This document shows positions 43,520 to 55,109 of a stretch of 64,000 nt of DNA, in pieces (position 1 is the stretch's first letter; each line of letters opens with the position of its first letter). The notes under the pieces are model-generated. The model was given only the letters and a program-made list of their open reading frames with translations. It was not told the DNA's origin and made no database searches. Location: positions 8,061,158 to 8,125,157 of the forward strand of contig OX291560.1 in NCBI GenBank assembly GCA_946406115.1. The letters are read 5' to 3'. The position numbers and the translations under genes are program-made. This stretch comes from Apoda limacodes. Its lineage: Eukaryota; Arthropoda; Insecta; Lepidoptera; Limacodidae.

Positions 43520-43585
43520 TGAGACTACGGTGACCACTTTCCATCAGGCGGGCCGTATGCTTGTTTGACACCTCGGTAATATAAA
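43520..43585 (+). repeat. 3' end of the CCGCCTGATGG tail repeat
   Basis: TACGGTGACCACTTTCCATC, AGGCGGGCCGTATGCTTGTT and TGACACCTCGGTAATATAAA follow the order of the right arms of the foldback copies. A single, 5'-truncated insertion. Confidence 0.65.
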
Positions 43586-43589
43586 GAAG

Positions 43590-44189
43590 TTTGTCATTCA
43601 ATTACGTATATGATGAGACTAGTTTATCCGGATTAAGATTTCCCACGGGTTTTGGTTTAGGAACAAACCCGCACGAAGTATTAAATAAAAAATGATATTT
43701 AGGAAATGGCATTACAACTGTAATGAAATTGATTGAATTCTTTTCTTCATTCCATGGCTATGACAATTGTGTCAAGAGTCATTAAATAAAAAAAAATAAG
43801 TGAAAAATCGCTTATTGGTTTGAAATTAAGGCATTTATACACAACGATGACTAATGTTTAATTATTTTCTACTTATTTAAATATAATATATAGGTAGGTG
43901 CTTATATAAAATTAATTTAAAAAAAGTCTTAGCATCTTTATACCTATCACAACATGTTTATAGTATTCTTAAGGCTATCGGGTAATTGTACATTGATGTA
44001 ATAAAACAAAGCAATGACTATATATCTACGATGTTTTCAAGTAATTTAATGCAATGGTTGCTCCTCTAATAATATAATAGATTAATAACACAAAATTACT
44101 CTATCATTAGCTGTCTATGACGATGCTCTATCTTGTTTGCATATAATATTTAATATTTCCTTTGTTTAAATATTTTCGAGTAGCTAAGA
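43590..44189. other. No gene recognised
   Basis: AT-rich DNA without supported features. Confidence 0.35.
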
Positions 44190-44382
44190 ACTTACATATT
44201 TTTATATACAGCGCCAACGTCTGCTACAAACTAAGCAAAAGTGCTATGAATACTAGACAACGGATACTAATACACACTCAGTTTCAAAACAAACATGAAT
44301 TAAAAAAATGTCTTGTGCGGGAATCGAACCCACTCCCCTCGATTCAGCAGTCGGGTTATTAACTACTGAACCACGCAGCCGG
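44190..44382 (-). mobile_element. tRNA-derived SINE, copy 1
   Basis: On the minus strand the head starts CCGGCTGCGTGGTTCAGTAG (A-box region) with a strong B box GTGGGTTCGATTCCCGC at 44317-44333. The body contains TATCCGTTGTCTAGTATTCA and TTGGCGCTGTATAT, which also end the copies at 56973 and 57500. Pol III type, non-coding. The head is not a functional tRNA because the cloverleaf is not kept. Confidence 0.75.
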
Positions 44383-44944
44383 AAATCTTGATTTACTTCC
44401 CATCGTTCGTCCGGGACTGGCAATGGCAGTATTATTGTGTCCCTGGTCCTTTTATTTACCGCTTATTACTTTAAACCTGGAACTTTACGACCTATAGGAC
44501 ATATTTAAACCACCTTAGTTCGCCTTCAGGCTTCAGAAGCAGTGTTGCAGCTATGGGCTCACCATCTGTCGCGAGAAACTAAATTGGTTGTTGAAAGGAG
44601 GCTGCCCGAAGATATAAAATTCGTTTATAAAATTAATTTATTATCAGCTAGATGTGCTCTGAGGTTTTAATCGCAGAAAAATCTTTAGTTACCATGAGAA
44701 TTGTTAATCGGCATAAAAATATTCTTAGACAGAGTACATTAATCCTTTTCTGTGCCAAAAATCAAGTCAATTGTACGCACCGTTACAACTAACATAGGGA
44801 AGAGTAAATATATTCCCGTGGGAACCCTCGATCGGAATGAATCGTATCGTTCTAGGTCCCTCTAGCTCTTCCCATAGAAGTATAGTCCCTGACACAATCC
44901 TCGATTTTCTAAAATTTAGAGATGAAAAACGTTTCCAACCAGCT

Positions 44945-45297
44945 CACGGTTAAAAAAAAAAAACAGTAAAGTGCGAGTCGGACAGCCTTAACTTTGCCGT
45001 TGGTCAACTGTTGTCCCAATACATCGATATAGGTCGCGGTTAGTTTACAAACTGCAAATAAGTTTATAATTGCCAAAAATAAATCTTTTGCATATTTTTT
45101 ATTGCATTGACTTAGAAACTTGATTTTTTTACAACTTTAAGTGAACGTAGACTTTAGTATTGGGTATTAACTTTAACTTGATACCTCCTCGCGTTCTTGA
45201 GTAAAAGGGTCTTGACAGACAGAGAGGGTCTTGTCCGGTTGGGACAACAAAGTGATCCTATAGGGGCCTCTTTTTTTCTTTTTAGTTACGGAACCCT
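44945..45297 (-). repeat. AGGGTTCCGTAC-type repeat, reverse copy
   Basis: AAAGTGCGAGTCGGACAGCC at the low end, then TACATCGATATAGGTCGCGG and TTGACTTAGAAACTTGATTT, and TTTTTAGTTACGGAACCCTA at the high end. These are the reverse of the block order in 9148-9846. The open frame at 45197-45400 across it is incidental. Confidence 0.65.
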
Positions 45298-45619
45298 AAA
45301 AAGTAATTATGTGGAATTAAATGTAGACAAAGACAAGGAATTGTTGGAATACACATTATCTGTTAACGCTAAGTTCAATAAAATCAGCAATAATTATTAG
45401 AAACCTCCTACTCAGAAGGTCATTGGAAATCTCCGTCTGCTAAAATTGCAAAATGCAACCTGAAAATTATTGAGATAAAAAAGTGTTGTGTGGTGTTAGA
45501 TGACGAGGTATAAATAACGAAAAACTAATATTACATAGTTTTTGTACCAATATTGCAAAATTAGTTTAGATAGGTATTCCAAAATAAGTGCTGATATTAA
45601 CTCTATTACCAGAGAGGTA

Positions 45620-45955
45620 CTTATAAAAAATCGGCCAGGCGCGAGTCGGACTCGCGCACGAAGGGTTCCGTACCATTATCTATAAACACGACATAATCAC
45701 GTTTGTTGTATGGGATAAATAATGACTAAATGTTTGTTTTATTATAATTTGATTTTTTTTTAAAGTGACTATATAACTAAATATTCTGTGAATATTTTAA
45801 GCGTCTAACTATTGCCGTTATAAATATGGAGCGAAAAAATCACGTTTGTTTTATCGGAGCCCCCTTAAATATTTATTTTATTCTGTTTTTTAGTAATTGT
45901 TGTTATAGCAGCAACAGAAATACATCATCTGTGACGGGTACGGAGCCCTAAAAAT
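45620..45955 (-). repeat. GCGCGAGTCCGACTCGC repeat, reverse copy
   Basis: AAAAATCGGCCAGGCGCGAG, TCGGACTCGCGCACGAAGGG, TTCCGTACCATTATC, then AGCAACAGAAATACATCATC and GGGTACGGAGCCCTA. It is collinear in reverse with 24295-24560. Non-coding. Confidence 0.7.
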
Positions 45956-46650
45956 TAACTTGCTCTCGTTTGCTCCTTCAAACATATCTAGTAAAATTTG
46001 GTACAACACAAGCACGGACAGAGCTGAGCCCGTAGTTGTCACTGTACGTATGTATTAAGACCATGTTTTCTTTATGACCGATGAATCTCACGCCCTTGTC
46101 TCGTAGGACCTGAGAGAAATAGCACGCCATAGAAGAAGTCATATCAGTAAACTTTTTGATAGTCAAACACACAACACCACATGCCTTTTTTCCACTTAAA
46201 ATTATATATTTACAAAAAAATCACGAAATATATAATAGATACTTTATCACTCTAGATGTAATTGGTTAACAACGAATACATCCGTCCTAATTTTCAGCAA
46301 ACATGGACACCGATTAGCAACTGGAAAAAATCGTGTCATTAACATGAAAATGATGTAAATATGCCCTGTTAGCGCCAGACACGTGTGGAAAGTCATAGTC
46401 ACAACCATACCAAGACCAGTTCGTGACTGAAGGATATGGTTGCAATTCAGTCTAATGTTGACTGTCCGCGTTTCCGGTTTACATTATTTATCTATAAAAA
46501 AAGGGTGTGCGCTCCGGAAGTGCCGGCAGAGGTGAAAATATACAACCTGGATATAACATTTTAACATGTGTAATCCGCACTTTCATCTTTTCATCAACCC
46601 AATTTCCTCTTACTTTTTAGTCGTCCTATAGAGTTTAACATTTTTTACCC
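45956..46650. other. No gene recognised
   Basis: The short minus frame at 45978-46172 has no domain. No feature supported. Confidence 0.35.
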
Positions 46651-46881
46651 ATCACACAAAAAGTGCACAACGCCGCTAAAGAAGTTTTCACTTCAAAATC
46701 AATCTTTTTATTTTGCCAATTATCCTATTATGGCGCAGCATTATGGTTTCCGTCTTGCTCATTTTTGTAGCGTGGCATTATGGTTTCCGTCTTACGAATT
46801 TTCGATCAGCCTGACGCGGTATATCATTTATAACCAATCACAAAAAGTGCACAACGCCGCTAAAGAAGTTTTCACTTCAAA
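46651..46881 (+). repeat. Direct 43-bp repeat pair with an internal 19-bp pair
   Basis: The block starting CACAAAAAGTGCACAACGCC and ending TTTTCACTTCAAAA is identical at 46655-46697 and 46839-46881. Between them GCATTATGGTTTCCGTCTT occurs twice (46738-46756, 46775-46793). This may be a pair of terminal or subterminal repeats of a small element, or a two-unit tandem. I do not recognise the family with certainty. Confidence 0.75.
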
Positions 46882-46884
46882 AAA

Positions 46885-47708
46885 TAAATGAATTTCTGAT
46901 TCAATATTCAGTTTTGGGTCAAATTTCAACACAAACACATACAATCACGTGACATACTCGGATTGTTTAATAAGAAATAATAATTTTAGAGAAATTATTA
47001 CATAGCGCATATGACAGTCAGACCGACTTGACTAGATTGCAACGGCACAAATCATATAAAACTAATATTCCATAACATAAAACAAGAAAATATTAGCCAA
47101 ATTGCGTTGTCTATAATTAAAAAAAATTAGGCCTATAGAATTGAATTTAAAGAGTAAAAGACAAGCCAAACTTGCCAAAATTACTCGTTTTCTTATATAC
47201 TACCTCCTAGACTTGGCTCTTAACGAGATTTCGCTACTTTTTATATAGGCAAATCTCAATTTCTTAATCGAAACTTGGCACGTTTTTTACGGAATGTTTT
47301 TGTTGGGATAATGATTTTCATCGAGAAGAATCGGCAAGAATAGCAACACTCTTTTGTAACAACGTCATTTAACTTTTCGCTGGTGTTATAACTAATTAGC
47401 TATAGGTTTGTTCATTTCTGAAATTAGTATTCGCCTCGCTTCATAACAACGGATTACCCATTCATTTTTGACTTACTAATGAAACACCAAGAAATTTTGA
47501 CGACATGTTCTAGAAGTAAATAACTAGGTCCGCAGTGTCTCATTTTTCTAATAACCTAACTGGTTTCAAAGTTATACAGGACCATAGTTTATCAAAATAT
47601 TCTTTTTGAAAAAATCACAGACATAGATTAAATACCTAATTTTATTAGTGAATAATATAGCGAAACGTAAGTGTAAGTCATACGCAAAACCTTTAACGAA
47701 GGTTCTAG
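46885..47708. other. No gene recognised
   Basis: AT-rich DNA, no supported feature. Confidence 0.35.
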
Positions 47709-48123
47709 ACTTAGAAATAATGTTAATAGACAGACTGCCAACCTGTCGCAATATTTTAGCTACCAAAAGTCTAAGGCCCTTAGACTTATCTAAAGAAATG
47801 CGACAGGTTGGTAGCAAGGCTGTAGCTAGTGTTGAATCTAAGGAAGGGTAGCAGTGGTTTCATCCACGGGTACGGCGCAACTAATTTTTCTATCTTTCAT
47901 TATTTTACCTGCTTGTGAGCGTGAGTAATTAAGGTAGAAGGTAATTGGGTGGGATTGCGGGAAAACAAGAGCAAAATGGTATTAATTTATAGTACGGAAA
48001 AACAATTAATATAAATTATACCTTAGTTTATGGTACTTTTAAGGTAGGGAATTGACCCACAATCCCCCCCCCCATTAGCTATGGCCCTGGTTGGTAGTCT
48101 GTCTATTAACATCATTCCTAAGT
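47709..48123. mobile_element. 415-bp MITE with 35-bp terminal inverted repeats
   Basis: The left repeat 47709-47743 (ACTTAGAAATAATGTTAATA, GACAGACTGCCAACC) pairs with 48089-48123, with about 3 mismatches. Just inside the left end, GCCAACCTGTCGCAATATTT is mirrored by AAATGCGACAGGTTGG at about 47796-47811, giving a second internal hairpin. A run of 10 C lies at 48064-48073. No transposase. The open frames across it are incidental. Confidence 0.8.
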
Positions 48124-48597
48124 TTATTAAGGGTTAAAAAAAGCAGTATTTATCACTTTAATTTTTTTCTAACGTTTCAAACATTTCAGGGTGCATATTG
48201 AAATGAACATGAGTTGAAAAGCAGATGCGATAAAAAGCGCTAAAAATATATTAATAAAATAAAAATATTATATTAGCTTAGTAAAACAGTAAATGCACAA
48301 ATAAACATAGCCCTCAAATCTAAACAATTGTCTACAAGCTATACGTGATTATTAAAATGTCGTCTCAATTCTCATGAGTCGTCACATCCGACGGCCATTA
48401 TGCAATAATTCATACATATTAGAGCCAAGGTTTCTGCGACAGACAGACGGACGGACGTACTCTCCGCGACGGCTCTATTGTGCGTAAATTGCATTGTAGA
48501 TTTGCATATTTGATCTCCCATAAGAATTGTCGATACTGATATGAGGTAACTACTATTTTAACCAAAGAATTAAATTATTCGAAACTTATTAATAGCT

Positions 48598-48790
48598 AGT
48601 TGGTTTCCCGCGGTGTTACCCGCTTTTCCGTGGTACTGTACCTAAGCGCTGGAACTCCCATATAAATTTACTTCCCTATTTTTTTGAATTATCAAACATG
48701 CTGAAACTTTGCAATTTTTTTTGAGTTCATATACGAAAATGATCAAAGTCTTACACAAAGTTTCCGTCCCTATTTTCGATTTTCCAAAAC
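48598..48790 (-). repeat. Helitron-like fragment
   Basis: AGCTAGTTGGTTTCCCGCGG, GTGTTACCCGCTTTTCCGTG and GGAACTCCCATATAAATTTA resemble the CTAG end of the lepidopteran Helitron-like family on the minus strand. The rest is diverged. Confidence 0.4.
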
Positions 48791-48799
48791 CGTTCAAAG

Positions 48800-50107
48800 A
48801 CGTCGTTCCTAATCACGGAGCAACACTGCCTCCACGGCCGCGACAGGATAGCTTGTCGCTTTTTGTTCCTTATTTACCACTGTAAAGCCAGATACCAATT
48901 TTCATGGATTTCACTTCAAAAAATGACGTATTTCATAGCAACTTCCAACCTTTATTTTGCACTCTTTAGAATCCTCCTAAAGATCGATTTGTTTTTGGTT
49001 GATTGGACCCTAGTGGATGGAAATAACGTTAGATCAATACACTATCTAAATTTCAGTAGTTTCGGCTAGGCCATAAGGAGTGGGGTCAATCAGTAGGCAT
49101 GTTGCATCTTATACATATAAGTATCTATTAGGAAAAATTAAAAATTAATGCCTTCGAATTATAAACATACACGACCTAATCCATCATTTAATTTAGTATC
49201 GGTTATCGAAAGCGTCTAGACAGAGCAATCGTCAGGTAAGATCCGCGGCGCATCTCGCACTCGACTAACCAACGACTAACCCAACAAAGCCACATATGAC
49301 AAGAAGGGTGCTGTCCAGCCAGTCGCACATTTTGCCACAACGATGACTGTCTCGACGTTGTCTCATTTATCAAAGAATGACTGAATCTCATACTAATGGG
49401 TATACATTTTATTAATGCACAGCTTTTGCACGCAACTCTTTTCGCAAAGCAGTTGAAACCATACGCAAAATCATAAATGTAAAAGTCTATGTGTGTACGT
49501 ACCGGTGTTTGTCATTACTCAACTCCGTAATGGCTAAATAAATGTTGTTTGTTACGTGTAACGTCGTGGGTAAATAGAAGCCCTAGAAAAAACTAGAATA
49601 GTCAATACTACATATATAGGTATATACATTTCTAAATTTTTAAAATCAATTGATATACATAAAAACGTAGCAACCTCATCAATGATCTAAAAGGAAACAT
49701 TTAAGCAATATACCCATTAAATTAGATACACTTAAAAAAACATTCGAAAAGAGAAAGAATTCTCAGCATTTATTTTTTAGTACCGGAAGATAATGGACGC
49801 CAGTTAACTCGATAACGGAATCATTGCATGTGAATTAAAATTATCAAGGAAAAATGATGCAAAATAGTCAAATAATTGCGGATTCAAAAAGGAAGTGAAA
49901 AAAAACAAAAGATTTTATTTCGCTGGTAATGAGTGGTAGTAATTGGAGCGCCGGTAATTACCGCAATCCTAACATCGACTTGATGTCAAATAAATACATT
50001 TAAAAGAGTGCTTTGATATACATTGCTGCTTTATATGAATTTTTATTCAGTTTATGAATGTTAGTGCAGCATACATTGGTTAAATTATAGTGTGAACGAG
50101 TTAAGTT
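48800..50107. other. No gene recognised
   Basis: Short frames (48863-49069 plus, 49203-49391 minus) show no domain. Nothing supported. Confidence 0.35.
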
Positions 50108-50345
50108 TTTTTAATACCACCAAGGTGGCAAACTAGCTTGCGGTCCGCCTGATATGAGGCGGTCACCGCAGGCTATGGACGCTTGCAACATCGGGAGCAG
50201 TTGCGGGCACTTTAAAATCTAGTCAATTCTTTCTAGAAAAACCCCATATTGTAGTGCGGAAAGAACACAAATTAAGCGTTGCCGGGAGTTCCACTGAAAC
50301 TGCACTGTAGGTTTTTTTTTTTTTAATACCTCTAAGGTGGCAAAC
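50108..50345 (+). repeat. CCGCCTGATGG tail repeat, one arm plus the start of a second
   Basis: 50108-50262 has AATACCACCAAGGTGGCAAA, GCGGTCCGCCTGATATGAGG, CTATGGACGCTTGCAAC and AAAAACCCCATATTGTAG. A second start, TTTTAATACCTCTAAGGTGG CAAACGG, follows at 50322-50347. It is inserted beside or into an older LINE endonuclease fragment. Confidence 0.6.
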
Positions 50346-50384
50346 GGATGAAACGGACCAGATGAAACGGGTGCATAACACTCG

Positions 50385-50708
50385 AGTCCGGACGAGACAG
50401 TGGTCTGAGGAGCCAAGACTAAGACGGCATCCACTAAGACGGGGCGTGTAGTCAGCAAAAGTCCGGCAAGAAGCTGTATGGTACTCTATATCTAGTATTA
50501 TCCTTGGAGGGAGTATCAGCTGTGAAAATCCATAGGTCAGAGCAAATTCGGGAGTAGATATCCCTGCATAGTTATTGGTCCGAGAATTGAGCCACTCACG
50601 ATGGTGGGCGTTACAGTCTTCCAAAATAATTAGTTCTGCTGTGGGATATTGCTCAAGAACTTTGTCAGTCGTCAAATTCAGGTGCCTAAAATGTAAAGTC
50701 ATCTCCAA
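50385..50708 (-). pseudogene. LINE AP-endonuclease domain fragment
   Basis: The minus-strand frame reads LEQYPTAELIILEDCNAHHREW, then NYAGISTPEFALTYGFSQLI and LGSSDHCLVRTRV. Relatives of the Jockey/R1 group have GDFNAHHxEWL, a YAGxxxxxFALAYGLxQLV stretch and the GSSDHCLV catalytic block. Here GDFN has become EDCN and the segment before SSDH is disrupted by frameshift-like changes. Both flanks are missing, and the open frame runs on into an adjacent repeat at its 3' end. Inactive. Confidence 0.7.
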
Positions 50709-50749
50709 AGTAAGATTTTCTAATTACTAGATAAAGTTACATGTACTTA

Positions 50750-51734
50750 TACTATTACTGTCTATAGACAGGATTATTTAGTCTGTGGTGACGGTTTTAA
50801 GTTTTTGGTGCGTAGTTTTTTGTTTTAAAGAGTGTTCTATTGAAATCGAGGTGATTTGATTTTTTACTATAAATATGCATAGTTATTATCTCCAACCTCA
50901 TTTTAAGCTCGACTTAACCTAAATGTATTTAATGATGCTTAATATAGGTTAATTTAATGACGACATATGTTAATTTTTGTTCTGTTCAAATAAGGACTCT
51001 CTTTTAGTGATGCCCTATAGAGTAAGCCTTTCAGCGCTTGACACAGCTTCAAATATGTGTACACACATTTAAATACATAGCTTGGCTCGGATATTTGAGC
51101 ATTTGTTTAAATAAGTGCACAAATATTTGTACAAATATCTGGCGCCTGCTTTGCACTGTTGATAGCTAATAAAGTAACGTTTAAGCTAATTCATTTCAAC
51201 TTAAACAGGACTTAATCACTTGTCATTCCGTAAGAGTGAGGACAATTATCATATCGGATCACAATCACGGATTGACGCAGACGCCGGTGTATTTTAGTCT
51301 AAACACATTGTAATTAACATTTTTCGGTGCCTGGTCACGTACCATGAGACAGAGGTTGAAGAACGCGGAATTGCTCTACGAGACCATTCTAGGAAATACA
51401 CTGGGAAAATGCAGAAATTAGACGGTTGTGATTCGTCTTACTTATCAATGCCAAAATATACTTAACATTGAATACTTACAGTTTTTTTAATCTGTGGAAA
51501 TAAAAGGGGAAAGGAGAGTAATGTTAGCCCTTCTATGTTGAAAAATAAAAGGAGTTATTTGGTAGTAATTAATGGTAAAAGTAAAGGTTTAAATTAGTTA
51601 GTTAATACTTAAGTATTCGCCTACGCCTTTGTTGAAGTATTTTTTACAATTATTAAGTCACCATTAAAATAATAATTTTTGCAAGTAATATATTTAATGG
51701 ATAAAATTTGCTTTAAGAATAGGTTGTTGAGCCT
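50750..51734. other. No gene recognised
   Basis: AT-rich, no supported feature. Confidence 0.35.
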
Positions 51735-51840
51735 TTTCAGGGTTCCGTACTCAAATGGTGCTAAAAGGACCTTATTACAAATACCACACCTACGCTGATT
51801 GTCTGTCCTCTTCCGTTCGCACCGTTTGCCATCGGCGGTT
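51735..51840 (+). repeat. Short AGGGTTCCGTAC-type repeat fragment
   Basis: TCAGGGTTCCGTACTCAAAT, then AAGGACCTTATTACA and GATTGTCTGTCCTCTTCCG, match the opening of the repeat at 9148 and 24295. Confidence 0.5.
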
Positions 51841-51904
51841 TGACATTCGCACACTTTAGAACCGACATGGTCGCGTACAGTGCGGTTTCAGAGAAACTTC
51901 CTCC

Positions 51905-52068
51905 TGTGAACGCTTGAGTTGTGGAATGAGCTCCCTGCCAAGGTTTTCTCTAAAGACTACATACAGTATAGGGTTCTTCAAGAAAGAACTTGTTAGACAT
52001 TTGAAGGGTCGGCAACGCGCGAGTGATGCTCCAGGTGTACCTAGCAAGCGTCCATAGTGGTATAAAAA
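51905..52068 (+). repeat. LINE-derived right arm of the CCGCCTGATGG tail repeat
   Basis: It starts with a protein-like stretch (LWNELPAKVFSKDYIQYRVLQ), typical of a non-LTR ORF2 C-terminus, and then TTGAAGGGTCGGCAACGCGC GAGTGATG, GCAAGCGTCCATAG and TGGTATAAAAAAAA. The CCATCAGGCGG middle is deleted. This copy ties the dispersed tail repeat to a LINE 3' end. Confidence 0.6.
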
Positions 52069-52069
52069 A

Positions 52070-53769
52070 AAAGGCTCATGTATTACCTTGCCTTATTCAT
52101 TATGATAAGAATGAGAGTTGTCATTAATACACAAAAGGAACATAATGTAGCCAAGTGTGTAACGAATGAATGACCAATGCTCACACGTTTTATACGACAT
52201 TTTTTAAGATCTTCCGAGGGGAAATAAAACAACATAATGTGACCAACTATTTCTTAAATAAACTCACAAGTAAAACCTATATATGGTTGTGGTAGAAAAA
52301 CCATGAATTTTTCATAATGTAATGTAAAGTAAAACGCACGCGTGTGTTATTAGCTCCATTACAATAACAGCTACTTTACGACCATGTGTTTTGAAAAGAA
52401 AGTTATGAGCTCACTCTCATAGTAAAATTAAGTAGGTGTTTCGTAACTTAAAAGGATCAAATCGACTTTAACTTCTTACACCTTTAGGTGCTTAATTACC
52501 TACTTCTTAATTAATAATAAAGTCGATATAAATCAAGTTATTTCATTTATTTACAAAAATCCACACAGGAAATTGTTTATTGAAGGTATTTCTATGTTTA
52601 AAGCAATCACATTTTTTTAATAGCCACTAGATGTTTATTTTCTACAGAAATATTTCTGTAGAAGATCAATTTGTTTAAAAAGTCTCACTGTGTGTGTGTT
52701 ACTAACTTGCATGTCCATAACGCAGACACACACAAACAAAGACAGGTACCACTGGCACAATTAATATGTTCTCTACTCAAATCACAACTATAAAACAAAA
52801 TGTAATCGCTACTTAAACAACTCTCAAACAACGAATAGAGGACTTAAAATCCTTCACTGACGACGATTCCAAATACGAATTTCAATTTACATCTAGACCA
52901 ACTTATTTTTTACAGACAGTGAAGTCACCACTGATCATACTTCGGATACAAAATGTGTTAGTTCTTTTTTCGTTTGTTCTGCAGCTAAGTTAGTTGGCCT
53001 GTATGCTCTTCTGGCCAGTATCTGAAGAGAACACCTTCAATTTTAAATTTTATACTGGCTGCATTCGAGTCTGTTTTCTCTGTATTCGTTATAAGAACAT
53101 CCAATTCCAGTGTTAAGTTAAATAGAACTTTATCAACTGTACTGTAAGTTGTAATTAAGTTTGAAATAGGCAGTAGATTTTAATAATAACCCGTTTATGG
53201 CGGCTGTGGGAACCAAGTCGGATATGCGAGGTGTAATCGGCCGTCGGAACGGAGACTGCAATAGTCCAATTTTGCAGCCTTTTACTTAGGCGATGTTTGC
53301 GTTTCGGTTTGAATTAAGAACTTGTTTATGCGAATCTGTGGATTAATGCGACGGGAAGTCTGGGGCATTATTACTTTTTTTTGGCTGCTCTTCGTAACCT
53401 TTTTTTTAAAATTTATATTATGGCCATTTAGCGGACCAATGTTTTTTATCACTTGGCAATTTATGAAAGTGAGCATGCTTAACTTTACTTATCAAATTAG
53501 TTTTACGTATATTTTGTTAATAGCAGAACTGGCAACATAACATAAAAAGTTTAGATACTTTTTCATTTGACAACACGTACTAACATTTTAATGTAAGCAG
53601 GTAATAATATTATCCAGATTGTAAAATAGATCCTAGCAACGGGTAACAAAAAAGGGTAAGAATTAAACATTCTCGGTAGGGTTACCGAGTCCAATGATAA
53701 GATTTTCTGACAAAATTTGCATACACCGTTACATCATTGGTTGTAAGCTTCACTGCACGGTTTCTTGCC
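52070..53769. other. No gene; perfect 22-bp palindrome at 52641-52662
   Basis: AT-rich. TCTACAGAAATATTTCTGTAGA at 52641-52662 is a perfect palindrome. The frames at 53282-53540 are short, overlap on opposite strands and have no domain. Confidence 0.4.
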
Positions 53770-53990
53770 TCTGCTTGTCAAAACTATAACCGTTGGGGGA
53801 AGAACGATTCTTAAGTGGGAACTACGGATAGGTATACGGAGCAGGGAACGGCCTTCTACTTGGTGGACAGGGACCTGGTTAAAGACGAAGGAATTCACAG
53901 TATGCAGTCGGGTCAAGCTCATAAAGTAGAGAAAATCAAGAAACATATGGGGAGTCCTGCGTTCAACAATGGACATCGCGAGACAATGAG
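53770..53990 (+). pseudogene. RTE retrotransposon C-terminal remnant
   Basis: The reading RRWGKKILKWELRIG is followed by RERPSTWWTGTWLK-like residues, and after shifts by GESCVQQWTS near 53950-53975. RTE elements end with RWGxKVLEWRPR, RPPTRWTDDL and GEAYVQQWT in this order, as also seen in the copy at 12274-13435. It is a different and older copy with no reverse transcriptase left. Confidence 0.6.
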
Positions 53991-54556
53991 TATATATCAC
54001 TATCTTATTAAACTTTCAGGTAAATAAGCATATTTGCCCGGACTTGCCGTATCCGTTTTCCTGCAATAAAAAATAATAATAAACGGGCAATAATGCAACA
54101 AAATCGATGTTTCCCATAAAACTTCAAATCCAAACATATGAATCATCGCCACAGATTAAAAACTAATCTAACATCAGAATAAATAAAAAAAAACTTATTA
54201 GCACAGAGAATAGCACAGTTTTTGTACCCCATTAAACAATACAGCGGTTGATTTGTTGATAACATCAATTATTATGAGTCGGAAGTAACATTTTGAATGA
54301 TTTAATGACTTGAAGGTCTAGGTCGAAGAGCGCTAAACAATGAACAAAAACCATCAATAATAATCATCGTTGTTTTCGGACACGCCCATCTGTCTTTAGG
54401 AAGCATTTTGAGCCCACGTACACTAAACTACTAGGCACAGGTGTTTATAGTCTGCGTATTATTTCTTACACTATGATATGGGTCAGTGTTACAAGGTTTC
54501 GCTATGAACATGAATGGATTTATAATGTAATTAATTTTATATAAACCTTGAAATCC
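53991..54556. other. No gene recognised
   Basis: AT-rich DNA, no supported feature. Confidence 0.35.
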
Positions 54557-54733
54557 ATACTAATATTATAAATGCAAAAGTCTGACTGTTTACGCTTAAA
54601 CAGCTGATCCGATTACGATGAAATTTAGCATGGAGATAGTTTAAGTCCCGGGAAAGGACATAGGCTAATTGAAAATGTCAAGTGTGAATTGGATTTTTAT
54701 CAAATTGAGGAGAACCGCGGACAAAAGCTAGTT
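54557..54733 (+). mobile_element. Non-autonomous Helitron-like element
   Basis: It starts CATACTAATATTATAAATGC, contains ACGCTTAAACAGCTGATCCG, GGAAAGGACATAGGCTAATT and GAGAACCGCGG, and ends AAAAGCTAGT. It is collinear with the minus-strand copy at 31965-32192. No inverted repeats, fitting a rolling-circle type element. Confidence 0.6.
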
Positions 54734-54796
54734 GTTATGTGTTTGACGTAATTATTTAACCCAACAATTTAATGAATCTCCAAATATATCCCATAT

Positions 54797-55108
54797 ACTA
54801 ATATAATAAATGCGAAAGTGTGTTTGTTGGTTTGTCCTTCACGTGTCGCTACAGAGGATCCAAATCAGCTGATATTTGACACAGAGAGGGGGAGAAGGGC
54901 ATAAACTACTTTTTATACAGGATTTAGGTTCCCGCATAAATAACTTTAACCGACTGCCACGTAAATGGACTACAGCTACAGCTATAGCTTGATGTAACCA
55001 ACTTTTTTTCCATGGAAATCATGCATAGATTATCAAAAAGTTGCCGTCCTACCCCATTGCTGATACCCGAATATAGCGCGGGCGGAGCCTTTGGCGAACG
55101 CTAGCTTA
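54797..55108 (+). mobile_element. Helitron-like element, second family member
   Basis: It begins ATACTAATATAATAAATGCG AAAG and ends GCGCGGGCGGAGCCTTTGGC GAACGCTAG. The 3' third (CAGCTACAGCTATAGCTTGA, CCGATACCCGAA-like) matches 26295-26505 and 60685-60805. Confidence 0.6.
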
Positions 55109-55109
55109 T

